The notes under the pieces: generated by a model
What the model saw: the letters and a program-made list of their open reading frames with translations, nothing else
Told to the model about the DNA's origin: nothing
Databases searched by the model: none
Origin: Pseudeuparius sepicola
Taxonomy: Eukaryota; Arthropoda; Insecta; Coleoptera; Anthribidae
Assembly (NCBI GenBank): GCA_963920635.1
Contig: OY987298.1
Location: 147,782,257 to 147,846,256 of the forward strand
Length of the DNA: 64,000 bases
Direction of reading: 5' to 3'
Program-made: the position numbers and the translations under genes
In this document: piece after piece, positions 11,493-20,906 of the stretch
Layout: every line of letters begins with the position of its first letter
Numbering within the stretch: the stretch's first letter is position 1

Positions 11493-13452
11493 CTGGGTGT
11501 CTACCAAATCGAGTTTTTAAAATTCCCTGACTTTTCCAGGTTTTCCCTGACCAAAAAGCAAAAAATTCCCTGACTAATACCTACCTACTGAGATAAATAT
11601 GCGAATTTAAATAAAATGGAAGAGTCAACAGATCTCCTAGGATGAAATTATTCTGAACGATTGTGCTTACTAACAAAAAAATTCAAAAGCGGACTATTAG
11701 TTTTAGTGATGTCATCTGACATTAATTAAATAAATGTGCAAATTTTGTCCTATTATGTTTTCGAAGAAAGTTATAAAGTGGCTTGGAATTTCAACTTTTT
11801 GGCAGAAACTGTTGCTAACGAGGTTAATAAAGTACAGTATAAATTGACACCCTCCTTAACTTGCTTCTGAGGTTAGAAAAAAAGTTTTGTTACAAAAGTT
11901 TTAGATACTAATACAACGTTTTTTGTGACGCTATTGGACCTTATTCAGTGTGTTCTAGAAAGTCGTGGCAAATATAACTTTTGTTTTTTTAAATGGAACG
12001 CCTTGTATATTTTCTACACATTTTTCCGATTCCAATGAAGCATATATGTTATATGTTCGCTCCAACCGTTCGTTCAGAACAGCCTTTTTTGTGAGGGATT
12101 ACTCCTTGGGTCATAGGTTGCCACGGAAGACAAAGACAAAGGCCAAATTATAGTAACAATTATTGACAGTTTGCAAGTATATTCACGCTTTGGAAAACAA
12201 AATGGGCTATTTTAAGTTTTCAGAGAAAATTAAGAATGGAAATTGAGAGAAATGAGAAATTTTAAATAGTAAGTGACATAGTTAATAAACTTCGTTGGAT
12301 TTATTGTTCGAAATTTAATTTTTATTGAAAACGACAATAACATTTAGAAAAGGGATATACGTATGAATTTACTGATATTTGCTACTAAGTTTCTGTTTAT
12401 TGGGGGCAACAATAAAATTGCTGTGTTCAGTATTTAATATGTGGATTTCTTCCCGAATTCTACTTTTCAGTGTTTCTACATTTTTCGGTCTGTCATAATA
12501 GATTCTGTTTTTTAAATAACCCCACAAAAACATATAAAAATATATCCTTTTTCTAAATATCATTGTCGTTTTCAATAAAAATTAAATTACAAACAATAAA
12601 TTTGACGAAGTTTATTACCTATGTTACTATTTAAAATTTCTTATTTCTCTCAATTTCCCTCCTTAATTTTCCCTGAAATCTTAAATGAGCCCATTTTGTT
12701 TTCCAAAGCATGAATATACTTGCAAACTGTGAGCTATTACTATAATTTGGCACTTGTCTTTCATGGCAGCCTATGACCCAAGGAGTAATCCCTCAAAAAA
12801 AACTTAGTTCTGAACGAACGGTTGGAGCGAACATATAACAAAAATATACAAGATGTTCCATTTAAAGAAACATAAGTTATGTCTGCCACGGCTTTCTATA
12901 ACACACTGTATAAGGTCCAATAGTGTCACAAAAAACTTTGTGTTAGTATCTATAACTTTTGTAAAAAAAAAACCTTTTTTTCTAACCTCAAAAACTAGCA
13001 AGTTAAGGGAGGGTGTCAATTTATAATGAGCCACCCTGTAAAAAATAAAGATACAAGATTTATTGGAAAAATATAAAATCACGTATAAAACAAACAAATA
13101 TCTTTTACACATTCTCCAAAATAAAAAAAAAACAAAAAATAAACACCTTCAAAACAAAAATAAATAGCTTCGTAAAATCTTATTTAGTTAGATTATCTTT
13201 GGAGTAGGTATGGTAGAAGCACAGGGATCACATATAAATAAATAACATAATGTGATCTCTGTGGAGTAGAATCAAAATGAATATGATATTATTTTGATTA
13301 GTTTTTGTAAGAATTAAAGATTTCCTATTTTTATATCTATTAAACCACAAATTTCCAGGTTATTTGATAGATTTCCCTGACTTTTCCCCGATTTCCCTGA
13401 CCAAAAATAATTCCCTGACATTTCCAGGTTTTCCAGGTTGGTAGACACCCTG
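11493..13452. mobile_element. 1.96-kb transposable element with GGGTGTCTACC ends and 5-bp target duplication
   Basis: The left end reads CTGGGTGTCTACCAA, and the right end read inverted is CAGGGTGTCTACCAA. TCTTG stands on both sides (11488-11492 and 13453-13457). The uninterrupted site is visible in the other repeat copies (tgtcttcttgtcattaac), which confirms the boundaries exactly. Sub-terminal runs of ttccctgac/ttttccagg lie in both arms. The interior is another palindromic element (11835-13038). No transposase is recognisable, so it is non-autonomous. A 5-bp duplication argues against the usual 8-bp hAT pattern; the superfamily is unassigned. Confidence 0.75.
11835..13038. mobile_element. 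Foldback element nested inside the 11493-13452 element
   Basis: Both arms carry the sequence found in the palindrome at 25069-25952: tataaattgacacc, then a lysine-codon-rich stretch, then gttctagaaagtcgtggca. They are in inverted orientation, with TA-CAG and CCACCCTG-TA at the outside. The centre (about 12250-12620) is itself an inverted repeat around cttcgttggatttattg. It has no coding capacity. Confidence 0.6.
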
Positions 13453-13820
13453 TCTTGTCATTAACTTTGAATGAGGACTTTTCACAACTATAATTATTAT
13501 GAATTCCTTGATGAACTTTTGATTCATGCCTTTTTGGATTTGTACAGGAGTAGGTACATTGGTAGGTACATTGGTCTATACTGAAAACGAGGAAAATTGA
13601 ACATATACTTAGTAAGAATATGGTGCTACAGAAGTGAACTTTAGCTTGGTGTGCATTGAGTGTCTTCTTGTCATTAACTTTGAATGAGGACTTTTCACAA
13701 CTATAATTATTATGAATTCCTTGATGAACTTTTGATTCATGCGTTTTTTGGATTTGAAAATGGAATGAAATGGAAAAAATATGAGTAACAATAGAAATTC
13801 CGTTTTTTTCCTGGCCCAAG
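13453..13820 (-). pseudogene. Continuation and local duplication of the SSFKVND zinc-finger relic
   Basis: The minus strand twice reads HESKVHQGIHNNYSCEK-SSFKVND, first at about 13600-13760 and again at 13453-13545, where it runs into the transposon. A short tandem duplication around gtaggtacattgg separates them. The second finger cysteine is lost in both. Confidence 0.6.
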
Positions 13821-14049
13821 TCTCTGAACATTTTATTCAGAATAAAATATATTTTTTTTCTATTAAAATCGATTTAATGATTGGAATATAAATGCTTTTT
13901 TTATCGTAGAACATAATAACAAGTACCAGTGCAATTTTTACACCAGAGTATCCATTTCTATTGATAATTCCGATTTGAGTACCTTTAGTGAGACAATCAG
14001 AACATCCATTGACTCCAACTGAATTGCTAATTTGTGTTTTTTATACAGT

Positions 14050-14330
14050 GTCCTTTGAAGTCGAGCTCCTGGCATCATTATGCTCCTCAATTTGATGTTT
14101 TACCAAGTAGGTTCTTTTATTAGTTGCAAAAGAACATTTCTCACAAGCAAAGGCACTTAGTTTGTCATGTTTTTTCATATGATGGCTAAAGTTAGTAGAA
14201 AAAAAAGTATGATAAGCGCAATACGCACATTTGAAAGGCTCTACTTCTTTGATATTGTGTTTATTGTAGAGGTGTGTTCAGAATGAAGGTTGCCACGAGG
14301 AAGAATATTCGCAGATCCGACAGTGCTCTT
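14050..14330 (-). pseudogene. 3' relic fingers of the long 14241-17621 exon
   Basis: In a shifted frame the minus strand reads CRICEYSSS, HLYNKHNIKEVEPFKCAYCAYHTF, HHMKKH, then CEKCSFATNKRTYLVKHQIEEH. This corresponds to the last three fingers of the exon at 20907-22857, ending with the same HQIEEH motif. A deletion that shifts the frame, plus a TGA where the paralogue has arginine, remove these fingers from the long reading frame upstream. Confidence 0.65.
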
Positions 14331-17180
14331 TGAGTATGAACTATAATCGCAAATAGAGCACTTGTATGGCTGGCACGAGGGATCATTGTGAATCTGATCT
14401 TGGTGCTTTTGCAAGCCCCCAGGACTAACGGTTTTGAAAGAACATGTTTTGCAACTATAGACCATGCTTCTCTCATGAACTCTTTTCACATGCATTTTCA
14501 TATAGTGTTTATAAAAAGTATTAAACTGGCAGTGTGGACATTTTAAAGGTTCCCCATTTTTGACTTCATGTTTCTTATATAGGTGTGTTGAGAGTACAGG
14601 TCCAGATCTGAAAGATGTCTCACAGAATTGACAAATAAACTCTGGATTGATAGTATGAACTGTCTTTTCATGAATTTTGATATAGGACTTGCTGTGTGAA
14701 CTGTAATCACAATTAGCACACTTGTATGTTGCAACCGAGGTATCATTGTGGACCTTAGCTTGATGGTTTAGTAGAGCCGGTTGGTTATATGATTTAAAGG
14801 AACACTTATCACAGTTGAAGGCAATGCGTAACTCATGCCTCAATTTCACATGCTGTTTCAAATTGCCTTTATTAAATGTGCTATGCTGACAGTGTGGACA
14901 TTTGAAAGGTTCCCCATTTTTGACGTCGTGTCTCTTATGTAGGTGTGTTGAGAGTACAGGTCCAGATCTGAAAGATTTCTCACAGAATTGACAAATAAAC
15001 TCTGGATTGATAGCATGAACAGTCTTTTCATGAATTTTGATATAGGACTTGTTGTAAGAACTGTAGTCACAATTAGCGCACTTATATGATGTAACCGAGG
15101 GATCATTGTGGACCTTAGCTTGATGGTTTAGTAGAACCGGTTGGTCATATGATTTAAAGGAACCCTTATCACAGTTGAAGGCAATGCGTAACTCATGCCT
15201 CAATTTCACATGCTGTTTCAAATTGCCTTTATTAAATGTGCTATGCTGACAGTGTGGACATTTGAAAGGTTCCCCATTTTTGACGTCGTGTTTCTTATAT
15301 AGGTGTGTTGAGAGTAGAGGTCCAGATCTGAAAGATTTCTCACAGAATTGACAAATAAACTCTGGATTGATAGCATGAACAGTCTTTTCATGAATTTTGA
15401 TATAGGACTTGTTGTAAGAACTGTAGTCACAATTAGCGCACTTATATGATGTAACCGAGGGATCATTGTGGACCTTAGCTTGATGGTTTAGTAGAACCGG
15501 TTGGTCATATGATTTAAAGGAACCCTTATCACAGTTGAAGGCAATGCGTAACTCATGCCTCAATTTCACATGCTGTTTCAAATTGCCTTTATTAAATGTG
15601 CTATGCTGACAGTGTGGACATTTGAAAGGTTCCCCATTTTTGACGTCGTGTCTCTTATGTAGGTGTGTTGAGAGTACAGGTCCAGATCTGAAAGATTTCT
15701 CACAGAATTGACAAATAAACTCTGGATTGATAGCATGAACAGTCTTTTCATGAATTTTGATATAGGACTTGTTGTAAGAACTGTAGTCACAATTAGCGCA
15801 CTTATATGATGTAACCGAGGGATCATTGTGGACCTTAGCTTGATGGTTTAGTAGAACCGGTTGGTCATATGATTTAAAGGAACCCTTATCACAGTTGAAG
15901 GCAATGCGTAACTCATGCCTCAATTTCACATGCTGTTTCAAATTGCCTTTATTAAATGTGCTATGCTGACAGTGTGGACATTTGAAAGGTTCCCCATTTT
16001 TGACGTCGTGTTTCTTATATAGGTGTGTTGAGAGTAGAGGTCCAGATCTGAAAGATTTCTCACAGAATTGACAAATAAACTGTGGATTGATAGCATGAAC
16101 AGTCTTTACATGAATTTTGATATAGGACTTGTTGTAAGAACTGTAGTCACAATTAGCGCACTTATATGATGTAACCGAGGGATCATTGTGGACCTTAGCT
16201 TGATGGTTTAGTAGAACCGGTTGGTCATATGATTTAAAGGAACCCTTATCACAGTTGAAGGCAATGCGTAACTCATGCCTCAATTTCACATGCTGTTTCA
16301 AATTGCCTTTATTAAATGTGCTATGCTGACAGTGTGGACATTTGAAAGGTTCCCCATTTTTGACGTCGTGTTTCTTATATAGGTGTGTTGAGAGTAGAGG
16401 TCCAGATCTGAAAGATTTCTCACAGAATTGACAAATAAACTCTGGATTGATAGCATGAACAGTCTTTTCATGAATTTTGATATAGGACTTGTTGTAAGAA
16501 CTGTAGTCACAATTAGCGCACTTATATGATGTAACCGAGGGATCATTGTGGACCTTAGCTTGATGGTTTAGTAGAACCGGTTGGTCATATGATTTAAAGG
16601 AACCCTTATCACAGTTGAAGGCAATGCGTAACTCATGCCTCAATTTCACATGCTGTTTCAAATTGCCTTTATTAAATGTGCTATGCTGACAGTGTGGACA
16701 TTTGAAAGGTTCCCCATTTTTGACGTCGTGTTTCTTATATAGGTGTGTTGAGAGTAGAGGTCCAGATCTGAAAGATTTCTCACAGAATTGACAAATAAAC
16801 TCTGGATTGATAGCATGAACAGTCTTTTCATGAATTTTGATATAGGACTTGTTGTAAGAACTGTAGTCACAATTAGCGCACTTATATGATGTAACCGAGG
16901 GATCATTGTGGACCTTAGCTTGATGGTTTAGTAGAACCGGTTGGTCATATGATTTAAAGGAACCCTTATCACAGTTGAAGGCAATGCGTAACTCATGCCT
17001 CAATTTCACATGCTGTTTCAAATTGCCCCTATTAAATGTGCTATGCTGACAGTGCGGACATTTGAAAGGTTCCCCATTTTTGACATTATGTTTCTTGTGG
17101 AGGTGCGAGTTGAAATCTATTTTGTGGTTGGAGGAATACTTGCAGAATTGGCAACTAAATCTGTGTTTGACGACGTGCAT
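14241..17180 (-). CDS. Very long C2H2 zinc-finger array with seven near-identical four-finger units
   Basis: About 979 codons hold some 31 fingers: two lead fingers, seven 120-residue units of four fingers each, one further finger and a final one without histidines. Each unit runs CPHCQHSTF, CDK(G/C)SFKSY, CANCDYSSY, CQFCEKSF. In six units the second finger has glycine for its second cysteine (CDKG) and probably cannot bind zinc normally; only the unit nearest the 3' end keeps CDKC. The upstream end is not a true start: the homologous reading frame continues at 17198-17621 after a net frame change. The 3' end runs out of frame (SANILPRGNLHSEH), with lost fingers still visible downstream. It is probably a pseudogene or a degenerating exon. 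The repeats could also cause assembly errors. Confidence 0.7.
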   Translation of the reverse strand: MHVVKHRFSCQFCKYSSNHKIDFNSHLHKKHNVKNGEPFKCPHCQHSTFNRGNLKQHVKLRHELRIAFNCDKGSFKSYDQPVLLNHQAKVHNDPSVTSYKCANCDYSSYNKSYIKIHEKTVHAINPEFICQFCEKSFRSGPLLSTHLYKKHDVKNGEPFKCPHCQHSTFNKGNLKQHVKLRHELRIAFNCDKGSFKSYDQPVLLNHQAKVHNDPSVTSYKCANCDYSSYNKSYIKIHEKTVHAINPEFICQFCEKSFRSGPLLSTHLYKKHDVKNGEPFKCPHCQHSTFNKGNLKQHVKLRHELRIAFNCDKGSFKSYDQPVLLNHQAKVHNDPSVTSYKCANCDYSSYNKSYIKIHVKTVHAINPQFICQFCEKSFRSGPLLSTHLYKKHDVKNGEPFKCPHCQHSTFNKGNLKQHVKLRHELRIAFNCDKGSFKSYDQPVLLNHQAKVHNDPSVTSYKCANCDYSSYNKSYIKIHEKTVHAINPEFICQFCEKSFRSGPVLSTHLHKRHDVKNGEPFKCPHCQHSTFNKGNLKQHVKLRHELRIAFNCDKGSFKSYDQPVLLNHQAKVHNDPSVTSYKCANCDYSSYNKSYIKIHEKTVHAINPEFICQFCEKSFRSGPLLSTHLYKKHDVKNGEPFKCPHCQHSTFNKGNLKQHVKLRHELRIAFNCDKGSFKSYDQPVLLNHQAKVHNDPSVTSYKCANCDYSSYNKSYIKIHEKTVHAINPEFICQFCEKSFRSGPVLSTHLHKRHDVKNGEPFKCPHCQHSTFNKGNLKQHVKLRHELRIAFNCDKCSFKSYNQPALLNHQAKVHNDTSVATYKCANCDYSSHSKSYIKIHEKTVHTINPEFICQFCETSFRSGPVLSTHLYKKHEVKNGEPLKCPHCQFNTFYKHYMKMHVKRVHERSMVYSCKTCSFKTVSPGGLQKHQDQIHNDPSCQPYKCSICDYSSYSKSTVGSANILPRGNLHSEHTSTINTISKK
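14561..17080 (-). repeat. 360-bp tandem repeat, about seven units, within the zinc-finger exon
   Basis: Identical landmarks recur exactly every 360 bp (for example aacccttatcacagttgaag at 15161, 15521, 15881, 16241, 16601 and 16961). Units differ by only a few bases. Two versions alternate at the CQFC finger: tttcttatataggtgtg with gtagagg, and tctcttatgtaggtgtg with gtacagg. The latter occurs at 14931 and 15651, which suggests a 720-bp step in the amplification. The unit nearest 14561 is the most diverged. Confidence 0.85.
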
Positions 17181-17197
17181 CCTCCTTTCGTGTTTTT

Positions 17198-17621
17198 TTA
17201 TCTTTTGTCAAATGAAGTGAAGTCGCAATTAGGGCACTTGTGTGGTTTGCACGAAGAGTCACTGTGGATCTCTGATTGGTGTTTTAGCAAGGCCCATTTA
17301 TTATCCACTTTAAATGAACACTGTCGGCAACTGAAGTTTTTATCATGTTTCAATCTAATATGCTCCTTAATTCTGTTCTCATGAAATGTATGATATGGAC
17401 ATTGCTGGCATTTCAGCAGTTGCTTCTCTCTGACATCATGTTTATTATAGAGGTGTAATTCGTATGTTCGTTTATCCTTGCAAGAGTACACACAAAATTC
17501 ACAGCTAAACTGTCTTTTAGGAGCATAAACCCTATGTTTGAGTAGTTTGACCTTGCACTTTTTGGCATAACTGTGGTCACAATTGTGAGTATCACCATCC
17601 AGATTTTCATCATCGAGGTCA
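17198..17621 (-). CDS. 5' part of the long zinc-finger exon, separated by a frameshift
   Basis: It starts after the acceptor ttctttgcag with T completing a codon, then D-L-D-D-E-N-L-D-G-D, an acidic lead-in, followed by a basic stretch and fingers FSCEFCVYSCKD, LKCQQCPYHTF, FSCRQCSFKVD and a fourth that stops at CDFTSFDKR. At that stop the next frame reads IKKHERRMHVVKHRFSCQFC, exactly what should follow. The spacing implies a loss of about 4 nt, two residues of the finger. The exon is thus 14241-17621 with one frame break. Close paralogues with no break are 20907-22857 and 26934-28488. It is a pseudogene unless the break is a sequencing error. Confidence 0.7.
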
Positions 17622-17967
17622 CTGCAAAGAAAGAATTTATTGTTCATAAAGCAGACATAGGTACAGTACAAGACCTCTAGAGGAAGAAATGTAAGAAAAA
17701 CGAAATTAAATTAAAAACTCAAATTTACAAAATTATATACAGAGTGTCCCATGACGAACTGACGCAATATATTTCTTAGAAAACAGACTTTGGAAATGTT
17801 TGAAACTTTGTCAGTTTCCTAAAGTTGATGGGGGCAATTCGACAGAAATATTTTCAAGACGGTGGCACTTCCGGTTATGCCGGAAGTTAATGCCAACTTG
17901 TTTACTCTAAATAGTAGACCCTATATATTATTTCATTTTTAGATTCTACATAAAACCCTAGACACAA
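17622..17967. other. Spacer with a solitary transposon end
   Basis: AT-rich DNA upstream of the acceptor. At about 17739 TA-CAGAGTGTCCCATGACG resembles one terminus of the TA-CAGTG elements, but I find no matching inverted end. Otherwise nothing is recognised. Confidence 0.4.
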
Positions 17968-18250
17968 CATTCATTATTAGTGTCTTTGAAAATAGTTAAA
18001 TCTAGAAAGTTCAATTTATTATCCTGTTCAAATTTGATCATGAAATTTGTATTTATATTAACGTTATTAATAAAATTGAAAATGTTGTAAGCATCATCTG
18101 GGTTTCCATTTAAGAAGACTAAACAATCCTCTACATACCGTGCCCAAAAACAAATAGTGTCTAGATGGAGTGTTCAGTATAAAATTTTTCTCCAGATCCT
18201 CAGCCAATAGAGAGGAGATCCCATTGACAGGCCATCCCCGCAACAATACC
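17968..18250 (-). mobile_element. Fragment of a Penelope-like reverse transcriptase
   Basis: In one minus-strand frame the residues GDGLSMGSPL are followed, after a stop, by FWARYVEDCLVFLNGNPDD, FNFINNVNINTNFM and KLNFLDLTIFKDTNNE. Order and spacing match the reverse transcriptase of Penelope-like elements: the GLAMGSPLS motif, the catalytic YVDD box (here YVED), the FINN motif, and the LNFLDL motif. Only this short piece is present. The catalytic box is altered, a stop interrupts it, and no endonuclease domain is seen. It is a dead 283-bp relic. Confidence 0.65.
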
Positions 18251-18306
18251 AATTTTCATGGAAAATGAAAAAATATATGTTCTAGGACATTTTTAAGATA
18301 ATCTGC

Positions 18307-18486
18307 CGTTGACTGACGTATTAATAAGACTTCTCACGGCTATAGTTTCATGTCCTGTAAAGTAGATGGCGCCTATGGTCAACAATGTATTTTGCATTGT
18401 ATTTTGTCTCCGGGAAGCGCATGGTGAGCCAGAGAACTGTCAAACATGACAGCCGTGAGCAGTCTTTATTAATACGTCAGTCAACG
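18307..18486. mobile_element. 180-bp miniature element with inverted ends
   Basis: The left end CGTTGACTGACGTATTAATA and the inverted right end match over about 35 bp with a few differences, continuing into ctcacggct. The interior (tagatggcgcctatgg) is not coding. I could not define a clean target duplication. Confidence 0.55.
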
Positions 18487-19055
18487 CTTCTGCTATATAC
18501 AATACAAAAGATAAGGTGAAATAGTAGGTCGAAGCGGGTAGTACAATTATTCCCGAATAGGGCATGTAAGTCACAGGTACTGCAATTTTTCTGAATATAT
18601 ACAACATCTACCAAAGGGATTTTAGGTATCCCTATCTAAACTTTTATTTATAATTCAGATTAGATCACCTCGTATACTTTTCACTGAGTAAAACACATTT
18701 AAATTTAATTGAATAAAGTTTATTTACGAAAGCATATTAATAGATAAGTGACTTTAAGTTAATCATATTTTCGGGACAGTCAGGTGCTACATCATTAGTG
18801 TCATTATTCGCTGAATTTAGTTAACATCTGTCATTCACTTGCAACATGTTTCTATGTATAGGTTTTTCCAGGTTATTTTATAGCTGGATATTTATTACAT
18901 GTAAAAAATGTGTATCTTAGGACATAAAAAATATAGTGTTATCTCTTTTAATTGGATACATCCCAACACTTATTCACCACTAATATCCTTTCTACAAGTA
19001 GTTAAGGTTTTATATGCGTTTTATTTTTATTTATCCAAATAAATTTGTGAGTATA
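18487..19055. other. Spacer with a possible relic coding tail
   Basis: Mostly AT-rich. Around 18770-18850 the minus strand reads LNSANNDTNDVAPDCPEN, similar to NSDTNDVALLDSPDDVFN at 23205-23305. The matching stretches sit upstream of two paralogous exons (17621 and 22857), so they belong to the duplicated unit and may have been coding. Confidence 0.4.
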
Positions 19056-19722
19056 CAGGGTGTCCCAGAATTATTGGGAGATATTCGAAGGACGGTTAGT
19101 TCGGACAAAAAAAATACTAAAATGTTCTAGAAAATTTTTTCGTAAGACCCTTCTTTTCAGAACTTTTCGTGCTTTAAAGAAGGTTTTTCCTTAATATCTC
19201 CGAAACTGTGAAATCAATTTTAATTAAACTTGGACAGTATACCCAGTACGTAAGGACTGATAATATGAAATTATAGCAACATTTCAATTTATTCTTGGAA
19301 ACCAGGGGCGGGCCACCCCCCACCCCTAACATAAAATACGCCTAAACTTTGATAGGACCTCTTTTTTACTTGCAATTATTTATTTAAGTTCGCCACCTAA
19401 TTCAGAACAAAGAGTACTCTTCATTCACAACAAAAAAATGGTTTTCAAGAAAAAACACTTATCTCTTAAAAAAGGTAATAGAGCAAATTACATTGTTATT
19501 TTTGATTGAAATCTTGCTATAATTTCATATTATCATTCCTTATATACTGGGTACACTGTCACCGTTTCGGAGATATTACAGAAAAACCTTCTTTAGGGTT
19601 TAACTTTAAAGCACAAGAAGTTCCAAAAAGAAGGGTCTTACGAAAAAATGTATAGAACATTTTAGTTTTTCTTTGTCCGAACTAACCGTCCTTCAAATAT
19701 ATCTTCCTATAATGCTGGGAGA
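19056..19722. mobile_element. Palindromic element with TA-CAGGGTGTCCC left end
   Basis: The left arm (CAGGGTGTCCCAGAATTATT, aaggacggttagttcggac) returns inverted near 19670-19700 (gtccgaactaaccgtcctt). The right terminus is eroded: the sequence ends near aatgctggga without the expected CACCCTG-TA. The interior contains a C-rich tract (gggccaccccccacccc). Non-coding. Confidence 0.55.
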
Positions 19723-19799
19723 AAAAAAATATATTAAGCAAAGTTTATCTGAAAAAGTTGTTTGCATTTAAAAAATATTTCTGAGCAAGGCATTTTTTA

Positions 19800-20210
19800 G
19801 GTCGTCAGTTTGAGGAATACTTGCCGAACTTCAGCATGATGCTTTAGCAAGCCCACTTCGATGCTTACTTTAAAAAAACACTTGCGCCATCTGAAGTTTT
19901 CAGTCACGTTTTTTAAGATTTCCCTTAAATAATGTGTAATACAAACAAAGCGGATGCAGATGTTTTCCCGTAGAGGTCCTTCAAATGCTGGTTGAAACTT
20001 TGAGAAGAATTCACAAAACTGGCGGCTGAACCCTCAGTTGGGATCGTGAACCTTTTTTTCGTACATTTTCACGTACTGCTTTTTGTAAAAACCGTAGTCA
20101 CAACTAAAACATTTGTATGCGGGCCCGTTGTAAACCTCAGCTTGGTGCTTGTATTCAACATAGGTTTTTACGTTTTGGTCATCAAAGCCCCAGAAAAGGA
20201 AGGTAGTTGC
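19800..20210 (-). pseudogene. Dead zinc-finger exon of the four-finger family
   Basis: The minus strand reads KHQAEVYNGPAYKCFSCDYGFYKKQYVKMYEKKVHDPN, then a stop, RQFCEFFSKFQPAF, then WRKCFFKVSIEVGLLKHHAEV. These match the consecutive C, D, A and C fingers of the exons at 20907-22857 and 26934-28488, with histidines changed to tyrosine, stops and a missing segment. It is a remnant of one more exon of that family, lying 3' of 20907. Confidence 0.65.
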
Positions 20211-20611
20211 AGATATTATACAAGCAATAAGCAATTTTTGAATATAGGGGAATTATATAAGAAAATAAAATTATTTATAGTAGTTTTATTTTGTAATTAA
20301 TAGTAGTTATAGTGCAAGAACTTTTAAGATAAAATTGTTTAATTTAGATTAAAGTAGATAACAGTTCATTATAATATTGGCTTCACTTAGAAAAATTTAA
20401 GTATGTCAAAAAAGATAAGAAATTAAAAAAAAACACAAATCATGGAAGACCATTCCAATTTCTTACCTTTTTTTCGTCTTATTGTCTTATTTAGTAAAAC
20501 AAATTGGGAATTATAAAACCTCACCAACGTAACATATTTGACTAAAGAATGAATGAATAATGATACATATTTCATGAAGTCGAGAATTACTAAAAAAAAA
20601 CAATGCATTAC

Positions 20612-20846
20612 CACAATGCAGTGGTGGAAGGTTATCGTACTGATCATGGGTGGCACTTACACATAACATGTCCCCGGCAATAATATAAAAATTGTCATTA
20701 ATTAGTCCTGACAACAAACCAAGGACACTTGTAGTTTTAAAATTTATTTCATCCACATTATCCACCCAGTGTTTAGTTAAGGAACTTGTGAGAACTGACT
20801 GTGGAATCACAATATTACAGGCCAAGTGTGACCCACCACCTTTCAC
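20612..20846 (-). CDS. Possible exon of an unrecognised gene
   Basis: The minus strand is open for about 78 residues of ordinary composition (CNIVIPQSVLTSSLTKHWVD, then INFKTTSVLGLLSGLINDNF, then AGDMLCVSATHDQYDNLPPLHC). It ends at a plausible splice donor (tgtg|gtaatg, 20611-20610) and could begin after an AG near 20849. It contains no zinc finger. I do not recognise the family. It could be an exon of another gene, a captured gene fragment or chance. Confidence 0.3.
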
Positions 20847-20860
20847 TACATGTTTTACTT

Positions 20861-20866
20861 TTTATT
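20861..20866 (-). promoter_or_regulatory. Possible polyadenylation signal of the 20907-22857 exon
   Basis: AATAAA on the minus strand, 41 nt past the stop codon of the zinc-finger exon. The hexamer is common by chance in AT-rich DNA. Confidence 0.3.
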
Positions 20867-20906
20867 TTACTATCGACTTGTACTGGCATTTGCAATTTGG
20901 GTAGCA

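Larger units (their letters stand above)
9134..13940. repeat. Third copy of the tandem duplication, disrupted and lacking its zinc-finger exon
   Basis: The first 2.35 kb (9134-11492) follow the second copy closely. The homology is then interrupted by a nested transposable element (11493-13452), resumes at 13453, and a short segment holding the finger relic is duplicated in tandem (13453-13545 and about 13560-13800). Similarity to the other copies fades near 13940, where the flank of the long exon at 14241 begins. No intact RDLDTS-type exon is present here. Confidence 0.7.

Noticed and set aside
14261..16906. Series of 60-80 codon open frames repeated every 360 bp (for example at 14858, 15218 and 15578)
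   Set aside because: They are alternate-frame shadows of the tandem zinc-finger units and repeat only because the DNA repeats.
14561..17080. Regularly spaced repeats that could suggest a CRISPR array
   Set aside because: Units are 360 bp, contiguous and protein-coding; there are no short repeats with unique spacers and the genome is eukaryotic.
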